This document shows, piece after piece, positions 26,901 through 34,650 of a stretch of 64,000 nucleotides of DNA; within the stretch, counting starts at the first letter, position 1; the number at the start of each line of letters is the position of its first letter. The notes under the pieces were generated by a model. It ran no database searches. It was given only the letters and a program-made list of their open reading frames with translations, and was not told where the DNA came from. Source of the stretch: Rhizobium sp. ZPR4 (GTDB lineage Bacteria > Pseudomonadota > Alphaproteobacteria > Rhizobiales > Rhizobiaceae); NCBI RefSeq assembly GCF_040215725.1, contig NZ_CP157967.1:3132501-3196500 (forward strand). The letters are read 5' to 3'. The position numbers and the translations under genes are program-made.

Positions 26901-28524
26901 CGTCCCGCCGCGGACCGATACCGAGCGGGCGCTCGTGGATATATGGCAGAATGTACTGAAAGTAACTCCCGTAGGGCTAGATGACAATTTCTTCGACCTG
27001 GGTGGTCACTCACTCATCGCAATGCAGCTTGTCGCACAACTTCAGCAAGTCTTTGGGACACAGCTTTCTGCGGAGATCATCTTCCAACGACAAACAATTG
27101 GCCGTTTAGCACAGTTTCTGGAGGCAACGAACAATTCCGGGGCCAATGGTCTTCTAGCCCCGATCGTTCCTAGTGTTGACGAACCATACTGCAACGCAAC
27201 CCCTGGCCAGGCTCGGATATTCAAACAGGCGGCAGTCTTAAGGGATCATGTCTCTGAAAACCTGTCGCGTATATACAGATGCTCGTCTGAAATGAATCTG
27301 GATTCTCTTAGAGCCGCTATTCGCGAGCTTCAGGTTCGAAACGATAGCCTTGGGCTGCGATTTATTGAGCACGGTGATGAGGTAAAAATTGCTGCGTTCA
27401 ACTATCCACCGGTAGAACTCGACACAATCGTCCCTTCTCCAATTAGCGACGAAGAGATACCTTCTGTCATTGAGAAGTATTGTGCGAAGCCCTTTGATCT
27501 GCGTAATAGGCCTCCTTTTAGATGCGGATATCTGAGCGCCGTCCGCGGCGATGTTATCCTGGTACTTGTTTTCCATCACATTGCGATTGATGGCTGGTCT
27601 ATGGGGCTGGTGATCGATCAACTCGCGATGCTTTACAATGCCGATAGAGTGGCAAAAGAGCTTCGGTCGAGCCAAAGTATTGGATTTATTGACTATGCTC
27701 GCTGGATAAACAGTGCGCAGGTCCGTGAAGAACTCAATGGACAAAGGCAGTTCTGGAGGGAGCAATTACTGAATCTTCCGAGCTTACCTTTTGCGAAGTT
27801 TCCGAAAGAACAGCCTCCTGAAGGCTTAACAGTCCCGGAACGAAGATTCGATCACGTCCTTGATAGCAGCACCCGAAATGCTGTTCACGATATCGCGAAA
27901 CATGCTCAGGCGACGCCACTTGCTGCGTTTCTCGTCGTCACCGCGCTTTTGATCAAAAAACTCAGCAATTCGCCCAATCTGGTCATTCTCCTTGCCGCCG
28001 CAAATCGACGAAACCCCTCGCTCTCGTCCGTTGTGGGACGCCTTTATAATTATATCCCGATAGTGGTTAGGATCGAGGACACTTGCGGCTTCGCGGATCT
28101 TGTTTCAAAGGTTCAAACGGAGATGAACCAGGCTTACGAACATCAAGAATATCCCTTCGAGCAACTATATAACGATATCGCGGGTGCCGATGGCGTGTTC
28201 TCACAACCAATCGCCGATGTTGCCATGAACTATCAAACGGCGGAACCTCTTCCCTCTTTCGACGGCGTCATATCTCAGCGCCTTTCGAACCCAGGAACAC
28301 CAAATTTGAAGAGAGCGTTAAATGTAGGGTTTGTGGATACTGGGACCAAGATTTCTTTTAATTTGCGCTTTAACGCTTGGAGGTTTTCTCATGATGAGGC
28401 AAAACGCGCCGACGTCCTGTGGAGAATGGTCCTCCGCGAAGGTTGCTCCCGACCAAGCAAGTCGATCAAGGAAATTTTGATGGAAACGTCCCGATGGCAC
28501 CGCGACCAGCACGCTGCCGATTGA
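23905..28524 (+). CDS. Nonribosomal peptide synthetase C-A-PCP-C
   Basis: A 1539-residue NRPS. The first condensation domain (about 25-470) has HHIAFDG (163-169). The adenylation domain (about 485-1000) has TSGSTGKPK, FDFSVWEMW and NMYGITEITVH. The PCP has GGHSL (Ser 1036). A second condensation domain (about 1090-1530) has HHIAIDG (1224-1230). My reading of the A-domain code is D-F-W-S-V-G-M-V-H-K, two positions from the published threonine code DFWNIGMVHK, so threonine or a close analogue is likely. The terminal C domain with no thioesterase suggests release onto an amine or hydroxyl acceptor, or condensation with another carrier. Start ATG follows AAGGGG. The C1 and A-tail DNA is shared with the 10408-13677 NRPS. 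Confidence 0.92.
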   Translation: MALSEAAETFLRAANRQKSAVISGPVWGEVSKEEVSFGQERLWLYNQIEPAASASYNVPFALRFVGKVDLGLLQTALRGVVSRHEVLRTLVRTAADGTPMLSACQHEVEVGFVDFSERHDTTLELVRWIDGQLAKGMEPSSEILRVSVIKVAPEEFIFLAVIHHIAFDGWSAGLLARELLLTYDALKRGVPPTLPDLQIQYSDYASWQRRALSSHVLDDQLESWCQNLAHAPEPLELPTDYPIPSEPTFQGDSVGFDLPIELAEKFERFCREHKVTPYMVFLAVYQALLSRWTEADDIIVGSPVSGRTYQQMENVIGFFVNTLPIRVDLSNAPSFTELLDRVRTSALEAYANQEVPFERIVEALNLPRTAGRTPLLQTTLTLQGEPEPLPTVHGLAVEWFAINRRPFIKFDLAMYLEKTGFTYQGRLDFATDLFLRTTAERFVEHFKNFLQNAIDDPTRSFRKISFLSNKDKEILSERNLSLRVPAHEESIHERFRSQVTLWAEKTAVVCGDDELSYFQLDLYSDDLARRLTRSGVRSGDSIGILALRNVETAIGMLGILKAGAFYVPIDPEHPPERIAHIVENSAISIVVIPNNFCFESTFPPTTHIPARAENTGTVKEWPTLPPVSSTATAYVIYTSGSTGKPKAVAIDHRNVLRLLDEVATEMSFGSSDVWSLFHSFAFDFSVWEMWGALLTGAKLVIVPKATTRDPQEFLRLITNQQITILSQTPSAFRRVCETLQMFPTFSTSNRLRYIVFGGETLWPRDLERWWDICGHKAELINMYGITEITVHATFKKMTKDDLAVSHMSPIGKRLSGLSLYLLDGEMQEVPIGVAGEIFIGGAGVARGYLGRPDLTAERFVASPFGTGERLYRTGDRARWREDGQLIFLGRADQQVKIRGYRIEPGEVETALARHPSVQQAAVIARVYGGAEASRLVAYVVPAAGVELDIADLRTFVQTILPDYMIPSAIVLLQALPLTVNGKLDKNALPDPAHQGRKEHVPPRTDTERALVDIWQNVLKVTPVGLDDNFFDLGGHSLIAMQLVAQLQQVFGTQLSAEIIFQRQTIGRLAQFLEATNNSGANGLLAPIVPSVDEPYCNATPGQARIFKQAAVLRDHVSENLSRIYRCSSEMNLDSLRAAIRELQVRNDSLGLRFIEHGDEVKIAAFNYPPVELDTIVPSPISDEEIPSVIEKYCAKPFDLRNRPPFRCGYLSAVRGDVILVLVFHHIAIDGWSMGLVIDQLAMLYNADRVAKELRSSQSIGFIDYARWINSAQVREELNGQRQFWREQLLNLPSLPFAKFPKEQPPEGLTVPERRFDHVLDSSTRNAVHDIAKHAQATPLAAFLVVTALLIKKLSNSPNLVILLAAANRRNPSLSSVVGRLYNYIPIVVRIEDTCGFADLVSKVQTEMNQAYEHQEYPFEQLYNDIAGADGVFSQPIADVAMNYQTAEPLPSFDGVISQRLSNPGTPNLKRALNVGFVDTGTKISFNLRFNAWRFSHDEAKRADVLWRMVLREGCSRPSKSIKEILMETSRWHRDQHAAD
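23968..25310 (+). repeat. Condensation-domain repeat, copy 2 (1343 bp)
   Basis: Inverted partner of 12251-13593. Boundaries are sharp: sequences diverge at the base before ATTTCGGGG and after TTCTCTCAAA. Confidence 0.92.
26371..26912 (+). repeat. A-domain tail repeat, copy 2 (542 bp)
   Basis: Inverted partner of 10667-11208. The 1060 bp between this block and the C-domain repeat (25311-26370) encode an A-domain core unrelated in detail to the equivalent 1042 bp of the other NRPS. Confidence 0.9.
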
Positions 28525-29046
28525 CGAGCACGTATCATTCCCCTTGATGTCCAGATCGGTGGGGTGCGTGTCCGAATATTCTAGACATTCCTTGTTCGCC
28601 TCGCTCTCGTGCGCCTAAAAGCCAGTTGGCTGCCCATTGGCGACGGCTCGTTTATGTCGGCTCAGCTTCCGAATGAGGTGCGAGGTCGGCGTAGCGCTGG
28701 GTCTTCCCGCGACCGGAGTGACCCACAGGGACAAAAATCCTACGGGCCGTCAGCGAACAGAAGCGAAGGCCGATTTGCTACGGCCATCGCTAGTTGCCGA
28801 GGCGGTACATCGACCAAGGACTGATGATGGGAGTTAGATGCTCGCGATAAAGCCACACCAACAGGGAGAGGCTACTCATGCTGCGCGAAATCGTTACCTT
28901 GTTCAAGGGTAATGCCATTCACTTGCAACATTCAGTTTTATAAAAAATTTACGAATAATTATCTAAAGTTTGATGAGCTTACTAAATATCTTCCAGTGAT
29001 TGGAATGCCACACTAAAACGCTTTGAAACAATTCTGAGATGTCATC
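28525..29046. other. 522-bp intergenic stretch
   Basis: Short frames only, none with recognisable similarity. The last 100 bp are AT-rich and probably hold the promoter of the carboxypeptidase gene. I see no terminator with a T-run after the NRPS stop. Confidence 0.4.
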
Positions 29047-30279
29047 ATGAAGCCATACGTAAACGCATGGGCTGCAGCAGCAGCCATTAGTCTGTGCTCG
29101 CTATTTGCCGTTTGCTCCCCGGCTCGTGCAGGGAGTGCTGATTTCGTAATGGACGTGAACTCTGGTCGAGTTTTAGAGAGCCACAACGCGGATGTGTTGA
29201 ATCACCCAGCATCTCTTACAAAGATGATGACCCTCTATCTGACATTCGAGGCGCTTCACGACAGTCGACTGACGTGGGATCAGGCGATTCCCATGACTAA
29301 AAACGGCGCCAACACCATTCCCACGAAACTCGGTGTTCCCGCCGGCAAAATGTTCACTGTGCGTGAAGCGGTTTTAGGTATGATCATTAAGTCTGCAAAT
29401 GACGCTGCCGAGGCAATGGGTGATTACCTCGGAGGATCACAAGCACAATTTGCGGAGATTATGACGCGCAAGGCTCGTCAGCTGGGGATGACGCGAACGA
29501 CATTCCGCAACGCCTCGGGCCTGCCTGACGGGCGGCAGGTAACAACTGCACGAGACATGGCGACCCTCGCTGTCGCATTAATGCGGGACTATCCCAAGGA
29601 GTACGCACTCTTCTCCGAGCGGTCTTTCATGTTTCGGGGACGAAAGATTACCGGACACAACAATTTGATGTACCGCTATAAGGGCATGGACGGTATTAAA
29701 ACCGGCTACACCAACGCTTCCGGTTTCAACCTTGTCAGCGCGGTGAACGACCGAGGGAGGCATGTCGTCGGAGTTGTTCTGGGTGGTAAAACCGCTCGCA
29801 GCCGTGACGATCGAATGGCTGCGCTACTGGACAAAAACATATCCCTCGCAACGAGCCGCAGCGGGACACAAATCGCTGACGTCTCAATCGCAACAGGCTC
29901 ATCCCTTCCAAAAGATAATGTTCCGATCTCGCCTGAGCGCACCGGCGCGATCGAAGTTGCTTCGGTCAGCAATGAGGTGACGAAGTCTATTCAAGGCTCC
30001 GCGGCAAACCGGACCGCAATCGCTCGCTCCGGCTGGGAGATCCAAATCGCCGCGTCCGAATCTGACGCCGCAGCACAACGCCTTCTGGCCAAGGCAAAAT
30101 CAGAGGCTCTTACGGGATACAGAGAGATTTCGCCCTACACACAAAAGATCAACAACAACGCTGCGACGCTCTATCGAGCGAGATTTACTGGGTTCGATAG
30201 CAGGTCCTCAGCAATGTCCGCTTGTAAAACTCTGAAAAGCCGTTCCTATTTGTGCCTAGTGCTGCCCAGCAAAGGTTGA
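29047..30279 (+). CDS. D-alanyl-D-alanine carboxypeptidase with C-terminal SPOR domain (DacA/DacD-like, penicillin-binding protein)
   Basis: A 410-residue serine peptidase that trims the terminal D-Ala of peptidoglycan stem peptides in the periplasm. A signal peptide is visible (hydrophobic 8-27, cleavage after ARA near residue 28). Active-site motifs are SLTK (56-59), SAN (116-118) and KTG (218-220). The C-terminal about 80 residues (GWEIQIAASESDAAAQRLL to the end) are a SPOR-type peptidoglycan-binding domain, an arrangement common in rhizobial DacA proteins. Island copies beside NRPS genes could protect against a cell-wall-active product, or simply be passengers. The ribosome site is weak (GAGATGTC). 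Confidence 0.9.
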   Translation: MKPYVNAWAAAAAISLCSLFAVCSPARAGSADFVMDVNSGRVLESHNADVLNHPASLTKMMTLYLTFEALHDSRLTWDQAIPMTKNGANTIPTKLGVPAGKMFTVREAVLGMIIKSANDAAEAMGDYLGGSQAQFAEIMTRKARQLGMTRTTFRNASGLPDGRQVTTARDMATLAVALMRDYPKEYALFSERSFMFRGRKITGHNNLMYRYKGMDGIKTGYTNASGFNLVSAVNDRGRHVVGVVLGGKTARSRDDRMAALLDKNISLATSRSGTQIADVSIATGSSLPKDNVPISPERTGAIEVASVSNEVTKSIQGSAANRTAIARSGWEIQIAASESDAAAQRLLAKAKSEALTGYREISPYTQKINNNAATLYRARFTGFDSRSSAMSACKTLKSRSYLCLVLPSKG

Positions 30280-30612
30280 CTGCTGGACGTTTACAGAGTG
30301 CCGTCAATCCCCTAGGTTTCTGTCTGGTCGAGGGCCGTCCCATAGCAATAACACCCCTTTGCCACGCTGAGCTTGCTAGGCAAGAGCTTCCGGCTGACCG
30401 ACAACACGGACCAATGGCGTAGTTTGCAGAACCACGCTTTTTGGTTTCTGACCTGCCACCGCCAGGGCTCTAATCGCCGTTGGATGAAAGTTCAATGGCA
30501 GGTCATTTCCAGTGCGCTCGTATGCTTGGTGCGCACTCTTCCTTCTACCTAATTGTCGTCGTGGAGTTCCTTACTCGCGGTTCTTTGAGCCGGGGCGAGA
30601 ACAATTCGATAG
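30280..30612. other. 333-bp intergenic stretch between convergent genes
   Basis: I see no gene, repeat or clear terminator here. Confidence 0.4.
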
Positions 30613-30726
30613 CTAGGTGCGGACAAAAAAACGCGATTGCGTTGCCGAAACCAGCAGTGCGACAGCTACGACAAAATCGTTGATCTGCCGGTTTACCGCC
30701 TGACTGATATTCGTACAATTGAACAT
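30613..30726 (-). CDS. Possible 37-residue coupled small protein
   Basis: An ATG at 30726 overlaps the stop of the serine hydrolase gene as TAATG, the same coupling geometry seen elsewhere in this island. The 37-residue product has one hydrophobic run (FVVAVALLVSA) flanked by polar ends (IND before it and a final RT). It is not recognised and too short to judge by composition; it could be chance. Confidence 0.22.
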   Translation of the reverse strand: MFNCTNISQAVNRQINDFVVAVALLVSATQSRFFVRT

Positions 30727-31730
30727 TACGGCGCTGCAGCGACAAGGTCTTGCAACAATTTGACGAAATGGCTCGTCCTCACCCCCTTCGGGTTTTGAGC
30801 GGGATCGACAGTCTGTACGACCACGAGATGTTTTGACGGCACGATAGCAATCGCTTGGCCGCCATAACCGGACGCCAGGGCCGCACCGCGGCCGAATACA
30901 TCGGGGTTCAACGTCCACCAAAGATATCCATACCCCATGCTACCGCGGTCTGTGGCAGAATAGGCGGTGGTTGACGCTCTAACCCAAGATGCAGGAATGA
31001 CTTGCCGACCATTCCATCGACCTTCATCGAGAAAGAGTTGGCCGAAGCGCGCGGCGTCTCTGGCGGTGAGGCGAAACGGATATGCGGGGTGAATGGAATG
31101 CCGCTCGGATACATACGTGCCATCGTGCGCTGAGAAATCTTGCATGCCTATTGGCTGCGCGATCCGCTGCGCGAAGCTTTCAAAAATATCCTCACCGGTT
31201 TGCTGCCGATAGATCGTGCCGAGCACGTTGAAATCCCAGTTATTGTAGAACCAAAACTTGCCGGGTGCTCGGCTCCCCCGTTCCGGTCTGTTTCGCCGCA
31301 TATCGCCGGTTTCATATGCGGCTGGATGGTAGATACCGGACCGCGCCATAAGCAGATCGCGCACCGTAGCCTCTTTTTCAGCTTCGGTCAGGGCCGGAGG
31401 TTTGTCGTCAATACCGAGATCGGCAAGTGTGCTGCCGAGATCAATTCGGCCTTCGGAAACCGCGATACCAAAGAGCGCACTGACCAAACTTTTACGGACG
31501 GACGCCACATTCACCTTGCGAGACACGTCGCCCCAGTTGGCGATCGCTCTGCCGTTCTGCACAACCATGACCGCGGTGGGATTCAGACTGGTCGCATAAT
31601 CTCGTGCCGTCTGTAGCTTCTCGACGGACCAACCAGTAGATGCGGGATCGGCAGTTTGCCATGGCCGCGCAGTTGCAGAGGCGGTAAACAAAACCAGAAA
31701 TAGCGATACTTGTAGATATCTCTTAACTAT
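30726..31730 (-). CDS. Serine hydrolase of the class C beta-lactamase family (non-standard ATA start)
   Basis: Beta-lactamase-fold serine hydrolase, about 334 residues. Counting from the TTG at 31691, the nucleophile motif is S64-V-R-K67 and the second motif Y149-N-N151. HHG/KTG-like elements near GYGGQAIAIVP complete the family pattern. The natural reading begins earlier: in frame, from 31730, it reads V-K-R-Y-L-Q-V then a hydrophobic SLFLVLF and an ASATA cleavage site, a classic signal peptide. No ATG, GTG or TTG occurs at its head; the codon is ATA with a GGGGAT site upstream. The start may therefore be mutated or an extremely rare initiator. Periplasmic esterase, amidase or D-peptidase activity is possible. 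Confidence 0.75.
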   Translation of the reverse strand: MVKRYLQVSLFLVLFTASATARPWQTADPASTGWSVEKLQTARDYATSLNPTAVMVVQNGRAIANWGDVSRKVNVASVRKSLVSALFGIAVSEGRIDLGSTLADLGIDDKPPALTEAEKEATVRDLLMARSGIYHPAAYETGDMRRNRPERGSRAPGKFWFYNNWDFNVLGTIYRQQTGEDIFESFAQRIAQPIGMQDFSAHDGTYVSERHSIHPAYPFRLTARDAARFGQLFLDEGRWNGRQVIPASWVRASTTAYSATDRGSMGYGYLWWTLNPDVFGRGAALASGYGGQAIAIVPSKHLVVVQTVDPAQNPKGVRTSHFVKLLQDLVAAAP

Positions 31731-31809
31731 GACGCATCCCCATTGCGATGTTCCATGGCAGGAACGAGATTTTGCCAGTGGATAATATGCGAAGCAAGCG
31801 TAGTTCCGC

Positions 31810-32517
31810 CTAAAGTAGGAGTTTCATATCATAGGCCGTACGAATAGCTTCGGAGATAGTCCGAGCTTGCAGTCGTTGGCGTGCCTTCTTGATATGAAAT
31901 GCAACGGCGCTGTCTGAAATACCGAGAATTGCAGCTGTGGCCTTCGCGCTTTTGCCATACGAGGCCCACATGAGGCATTGCACCTGTCGCTTCGTTAGGT
32001 TGATCGGCTGCGAAAGGATTGGTGCTGTCCGCTCACTATTCAACACCATACTTCCTAAACAGATGGCGACAGCGAGAAGGCCCAGGTATGGTTCAAGATC
32101 GAGATGAAAAGTTGCCGAGTCAGCAGCGAGAGTTAACATGCCAAACGCGTCGTAAGGAAGTTTGACGGGAACCGAGACGCCCGCCCGGATGCCAAACTCG
32201 GCCGCTTCGCGCATGATCTGAGCTTCCTCTTGCGACGTCGAAGAAAGCGATTCAAATGACCACTCGAACGGAGCCTGGGCTAGCCTTGCAATTTTTACTA
32301 CCGGGTCAAAGCATATGTAGTTTTTCGCGAGATATCGCGTTACCCAAGGTTTAGGATATGACGATACGCCGTCGAGACGATATGGCGGTGCTACAACCGT
32401 GAACGCGAACAGATCAATGCCTAGAGAACTCGAAAATTGCCGGAAAGAGTTTTCTAATACGACGCGAGTTTTCGATGCGGCCACGCTATCGATTAGTTCT
32501 AGAAGCCGTTTTCTCAT
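31810..32517 (-). CDS. LuxR-family regulator with autoinducer-binding domain
   Basis: A 235-residue quorum-sensing-type regulator. The N-terminal domain contains the acyl-homoserine-lactone-pocket pattern (YPKPWVTRYLAKNYICFDPVV, with the conserved W, Y, D and P). The C-terminal helix-turn-helix is LTKRQVQCLMWASYGKSAKATAAILGIS followed by AVAFHIKKAR. No luxI-like synthase gene lies in the window, so this is a candidate LuxR solo that would respond to the host's own or foreign signals. It stands between the serine hydrolase and a vgrG remnant on the same strand, and may control expression or transfer of the island. Confidence 0.88.
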   Translation of the reverse strand: MRKRLLELIDSVAASKTRVVLENSFRQFSSSLGIDLFAFTVVAPPYRLDGVSSYPKPWVTRYLAKNYICFDPVVKIARLAQAPFEWSFESLSSTSQEEAQIMREAAEFGIRAGVSVPVKLPYDAFGMLTLAADSATFHLDLEPYLGLLAVAICLGSMVLNSERTAPILSQPINLTKRQVQCLMWASYGKSAKATAAILGISDSAVAFHIKKARQRLQARTISEAIRTAYDMKLLL

Positions 32518-32611
32518 AGTACCTTCTGATTAGGACATTGAAGAAGCAGACCCAGTACATGCAAGGCTGGCAATACAGTGCAATCGTGCCAATTACGCAA
32601 TCAAAAGTTGT

Positions 32612-33073
32612 TTATAAGCGGAACCACATTCCTCCTGCGGCGGGCGATGCGGTGTCGCCGGCACCCGTGCGGGCAAAGCGATGAAACGGTTGGAATGCTC
32701 CGGCGCGCCAGGCCGATTTTTGGCTGAGCAGAGACAGTTGCGACCTGATCATCAGCGTATAGGCCCGCCCGCCTCTGCTCAGTGGTGGCCCGGCGGTTAC
32801 GCCTTGAACGAGTCCGTTCCAGGCCATGCCTTGTCCCTCTCCGATTTCCAGCGACACGTTGGTAAGCGTTGCGATCAGTCTTCTGGGGTCGATCTCGCCA
32901 TCTTTGGCTCGCACATCCACCCGTAATTCGCACAATTCGCTGATGCCAGCCTGATAATCGAGGCGTTCGGCGAAAAGCACATCGGTTCCCAAAACCGTTT
33001 CAATCCGGATAATGCGATCGACCTGCGAAAAACCTTCGTTCGTCAGCGTGTCATCAAGTTCGTCAAGCGCCAT
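32612..33073 (-). pseudogene. Truncated VgrG (type VI secretion spike) fragment
   Basis: The first about 120 residues match the N-terminus of VgrG/TssI: RIIRIETVLGTDVLFAERL, GISELCELRVDVRAK, a VSLEIGEGQG stretch and RAYTLMIRSQLSLLSQKS. A complete VgrG has over 600 residues; here similarity stops near 32710 and the frame ends at 32612 with unrelated sequence. ATG 33073 is chosen by homology. No other type VI gene is in the window, so this is a scar left by an earlier insertion or deletion. Confidence 0.7.
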
Positions 33074-33710
33074 TGCAGCGTGCCCTTCTTGAATTTCACA
33101 ACGTAGGATCAGCAAAGCTTGATTTACGATGCAAGTACTACAAGCATACGACGCAATCAAAGATAGATGGCATATTGGAAAATCAAGGGCGCATGGACGA
33201 AGATTGCGTGGGTCAACAGCTCGGCTTGATTGCAATGAAAGCGCGAATTATAACTCTGGAGATAGTATCCATATCTATGCGCTCAGGCGCCTGCCGCCTC
33301 GGGTAGCATATCAGTCGCACCTCTAAGGATAGCACCTACGGATGTCCTGAAGCTGCTTTGGCTCAAACACATGACTATCGTGATACGGTCATGCACACTT
33401 TGCCTCCGGCAACCCTGAGAGAGAGACGGCAAACTGCTTGAGACGTGACAATATCAGTGGCATATCCGGTGTCTATAAAGCGCACGATCCTCAGCCGCGA
33501 TGGGTCGCCTATCTTTCCTCTCTCGATAGAGTGCGCGGACAAAGGACTACTCGGTTTCTAGATATCGCGACAAAAAAGCAAAAACCTCCGCCATCAGAAA
33601 ACGGCAGGAATGGCTTGCGGACATTCCGTCAGCTCTCCGCACGGCTAACGATGAGGCCGATGCGGTCGCGCGATAGTAGTTCCCCGATCGGCTCAACCAC
33701 ATTCCGAGGG
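33074..33710. other. 637-bp non-coding or degenerate stretch
   Basis: Only short frames without recognisable similarity. It separates two gene fragments and is probably scar DNA from rearrangements. Confidence 0.4.
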
Positions 33711-34031
33711 TCACGAGTAGTCATTTGATGCCATCGGAGGCAATCGATGAAATCCTTGCAAGTCCGCATTCGACAGTAAAAGTGCCAGATATTCGACGCT
33801 ATCGCGCCGGGCTTCTATGCGGATTGCGCCAGTCTCCAGAATCCGCGTCCGGCTGTGCTCCGCTCGACCGTGAACGATCGCGTAAAGATCAGACATCGAA
33901 AGGTAGCGTTCATCGGCCGGCCGCTCGAACCACTTGGAGGATATGCGCCCTACTCTGTCGCCACGCCTTGAATCCAGCTTATATCCACCGACGCGGTCTT
34001 CAGCGGGAATCAGAATTTTGGTGTGGGACAT
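33711..34031 (-). pseudogene. N-terminal fragment of a DUF932-type plasmid/ICE protein
   Basis: The 106-residue frame begins MSHTKILIPAEDRVGGYKLD and includes VGRISSKWFERPADERYLSMSDLYAIVHGRAEHS, a pattern I associate with the N-terminus of DUF932 proteins on rhizobial plasmids and integrative elements. Those proteins are several hundred residues long; here similarity ends about residue 88. Fits the mobile-element setting. Identification is from memory of the family and moderate. Confidence 0.45.
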
Positions 34032-34650
34032 GGATCACTCCATGACGGGCGCCGGGAGCCTCTCTCCCAACCCTCAACCCGTCACGGAAACTCTGTCGGC
34101 CCTCTCACTCTCGATAAGACGGTGACGACTTTGCCGCGGTTCGCTGACCTGTCTGAACATTCGAATTCATCGGTATTGCCGAACTGCTCTTCTCCTTACC
34201 GGAGCTGTACCTCGCAAATGTTCTGCGCGGGCCGATTGCCGATCGGGTAGAAGATTCTATCCCTTCCTTGGTGGCAAAAGTAGAGTGCAATTGTTCAGGG
34301 TGAACGATCAAGCCTCAAGCCTGTCCAGGTACCACATGCCGATGCGCTGCCGTCAGTTGGCCTTGCCGTCACTCGCAGAGCTCCGCTCCCCGAAGTAGCT
34401 CCATCTCCTCCAATTCTTTCTGAAGTCCGACAGCCAAACCAAGTCAACCGACGTCGATAACATGCGGCTCTTGATAGGAATCGAACCGCTAGGTCTGCAT
34501 AGCGGGTAATATTCAAAATTTTCAAAGGTTTGCAGCGACGACATAGGATCAAATACAAGATGTGCTGAGGCAAATGCTCGATATCCGCGATTTCCCCAGT
34601 CTAACACCTTGGAAGCAAAAACTCTTGGCTGCTGCCAAACAGAATTGGCT
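34032..34650. other. 619-bp degenerate stretch beside the integrase
   Basis: Contains broken frames. On the minus strand, about 34380-34450, a frame ends with a protein-like tail (LQKELEEMELLRGAELCE) that is cut by a TGA and continues upstream only in another frame, suggesting a frameshifted gene remnant. I cannot name it. Confidence 0.35.

Noticed and set aside
29047..31730. A true beta-lactam resistance pair
   Set aside because: The DD-carboxypeptidase is a housekeeping type and the class C-like protein lacks clear beta-lactamase-specific context; only the fold is supported.
32612..33235. A luxI-type synthase beside the LuxR gene
   Set aside because: The protein sequence matches the N-terminus of VgrG, not an acyl-homoserine-lactone synthase, and the frame upstream of 33073 has no homology.
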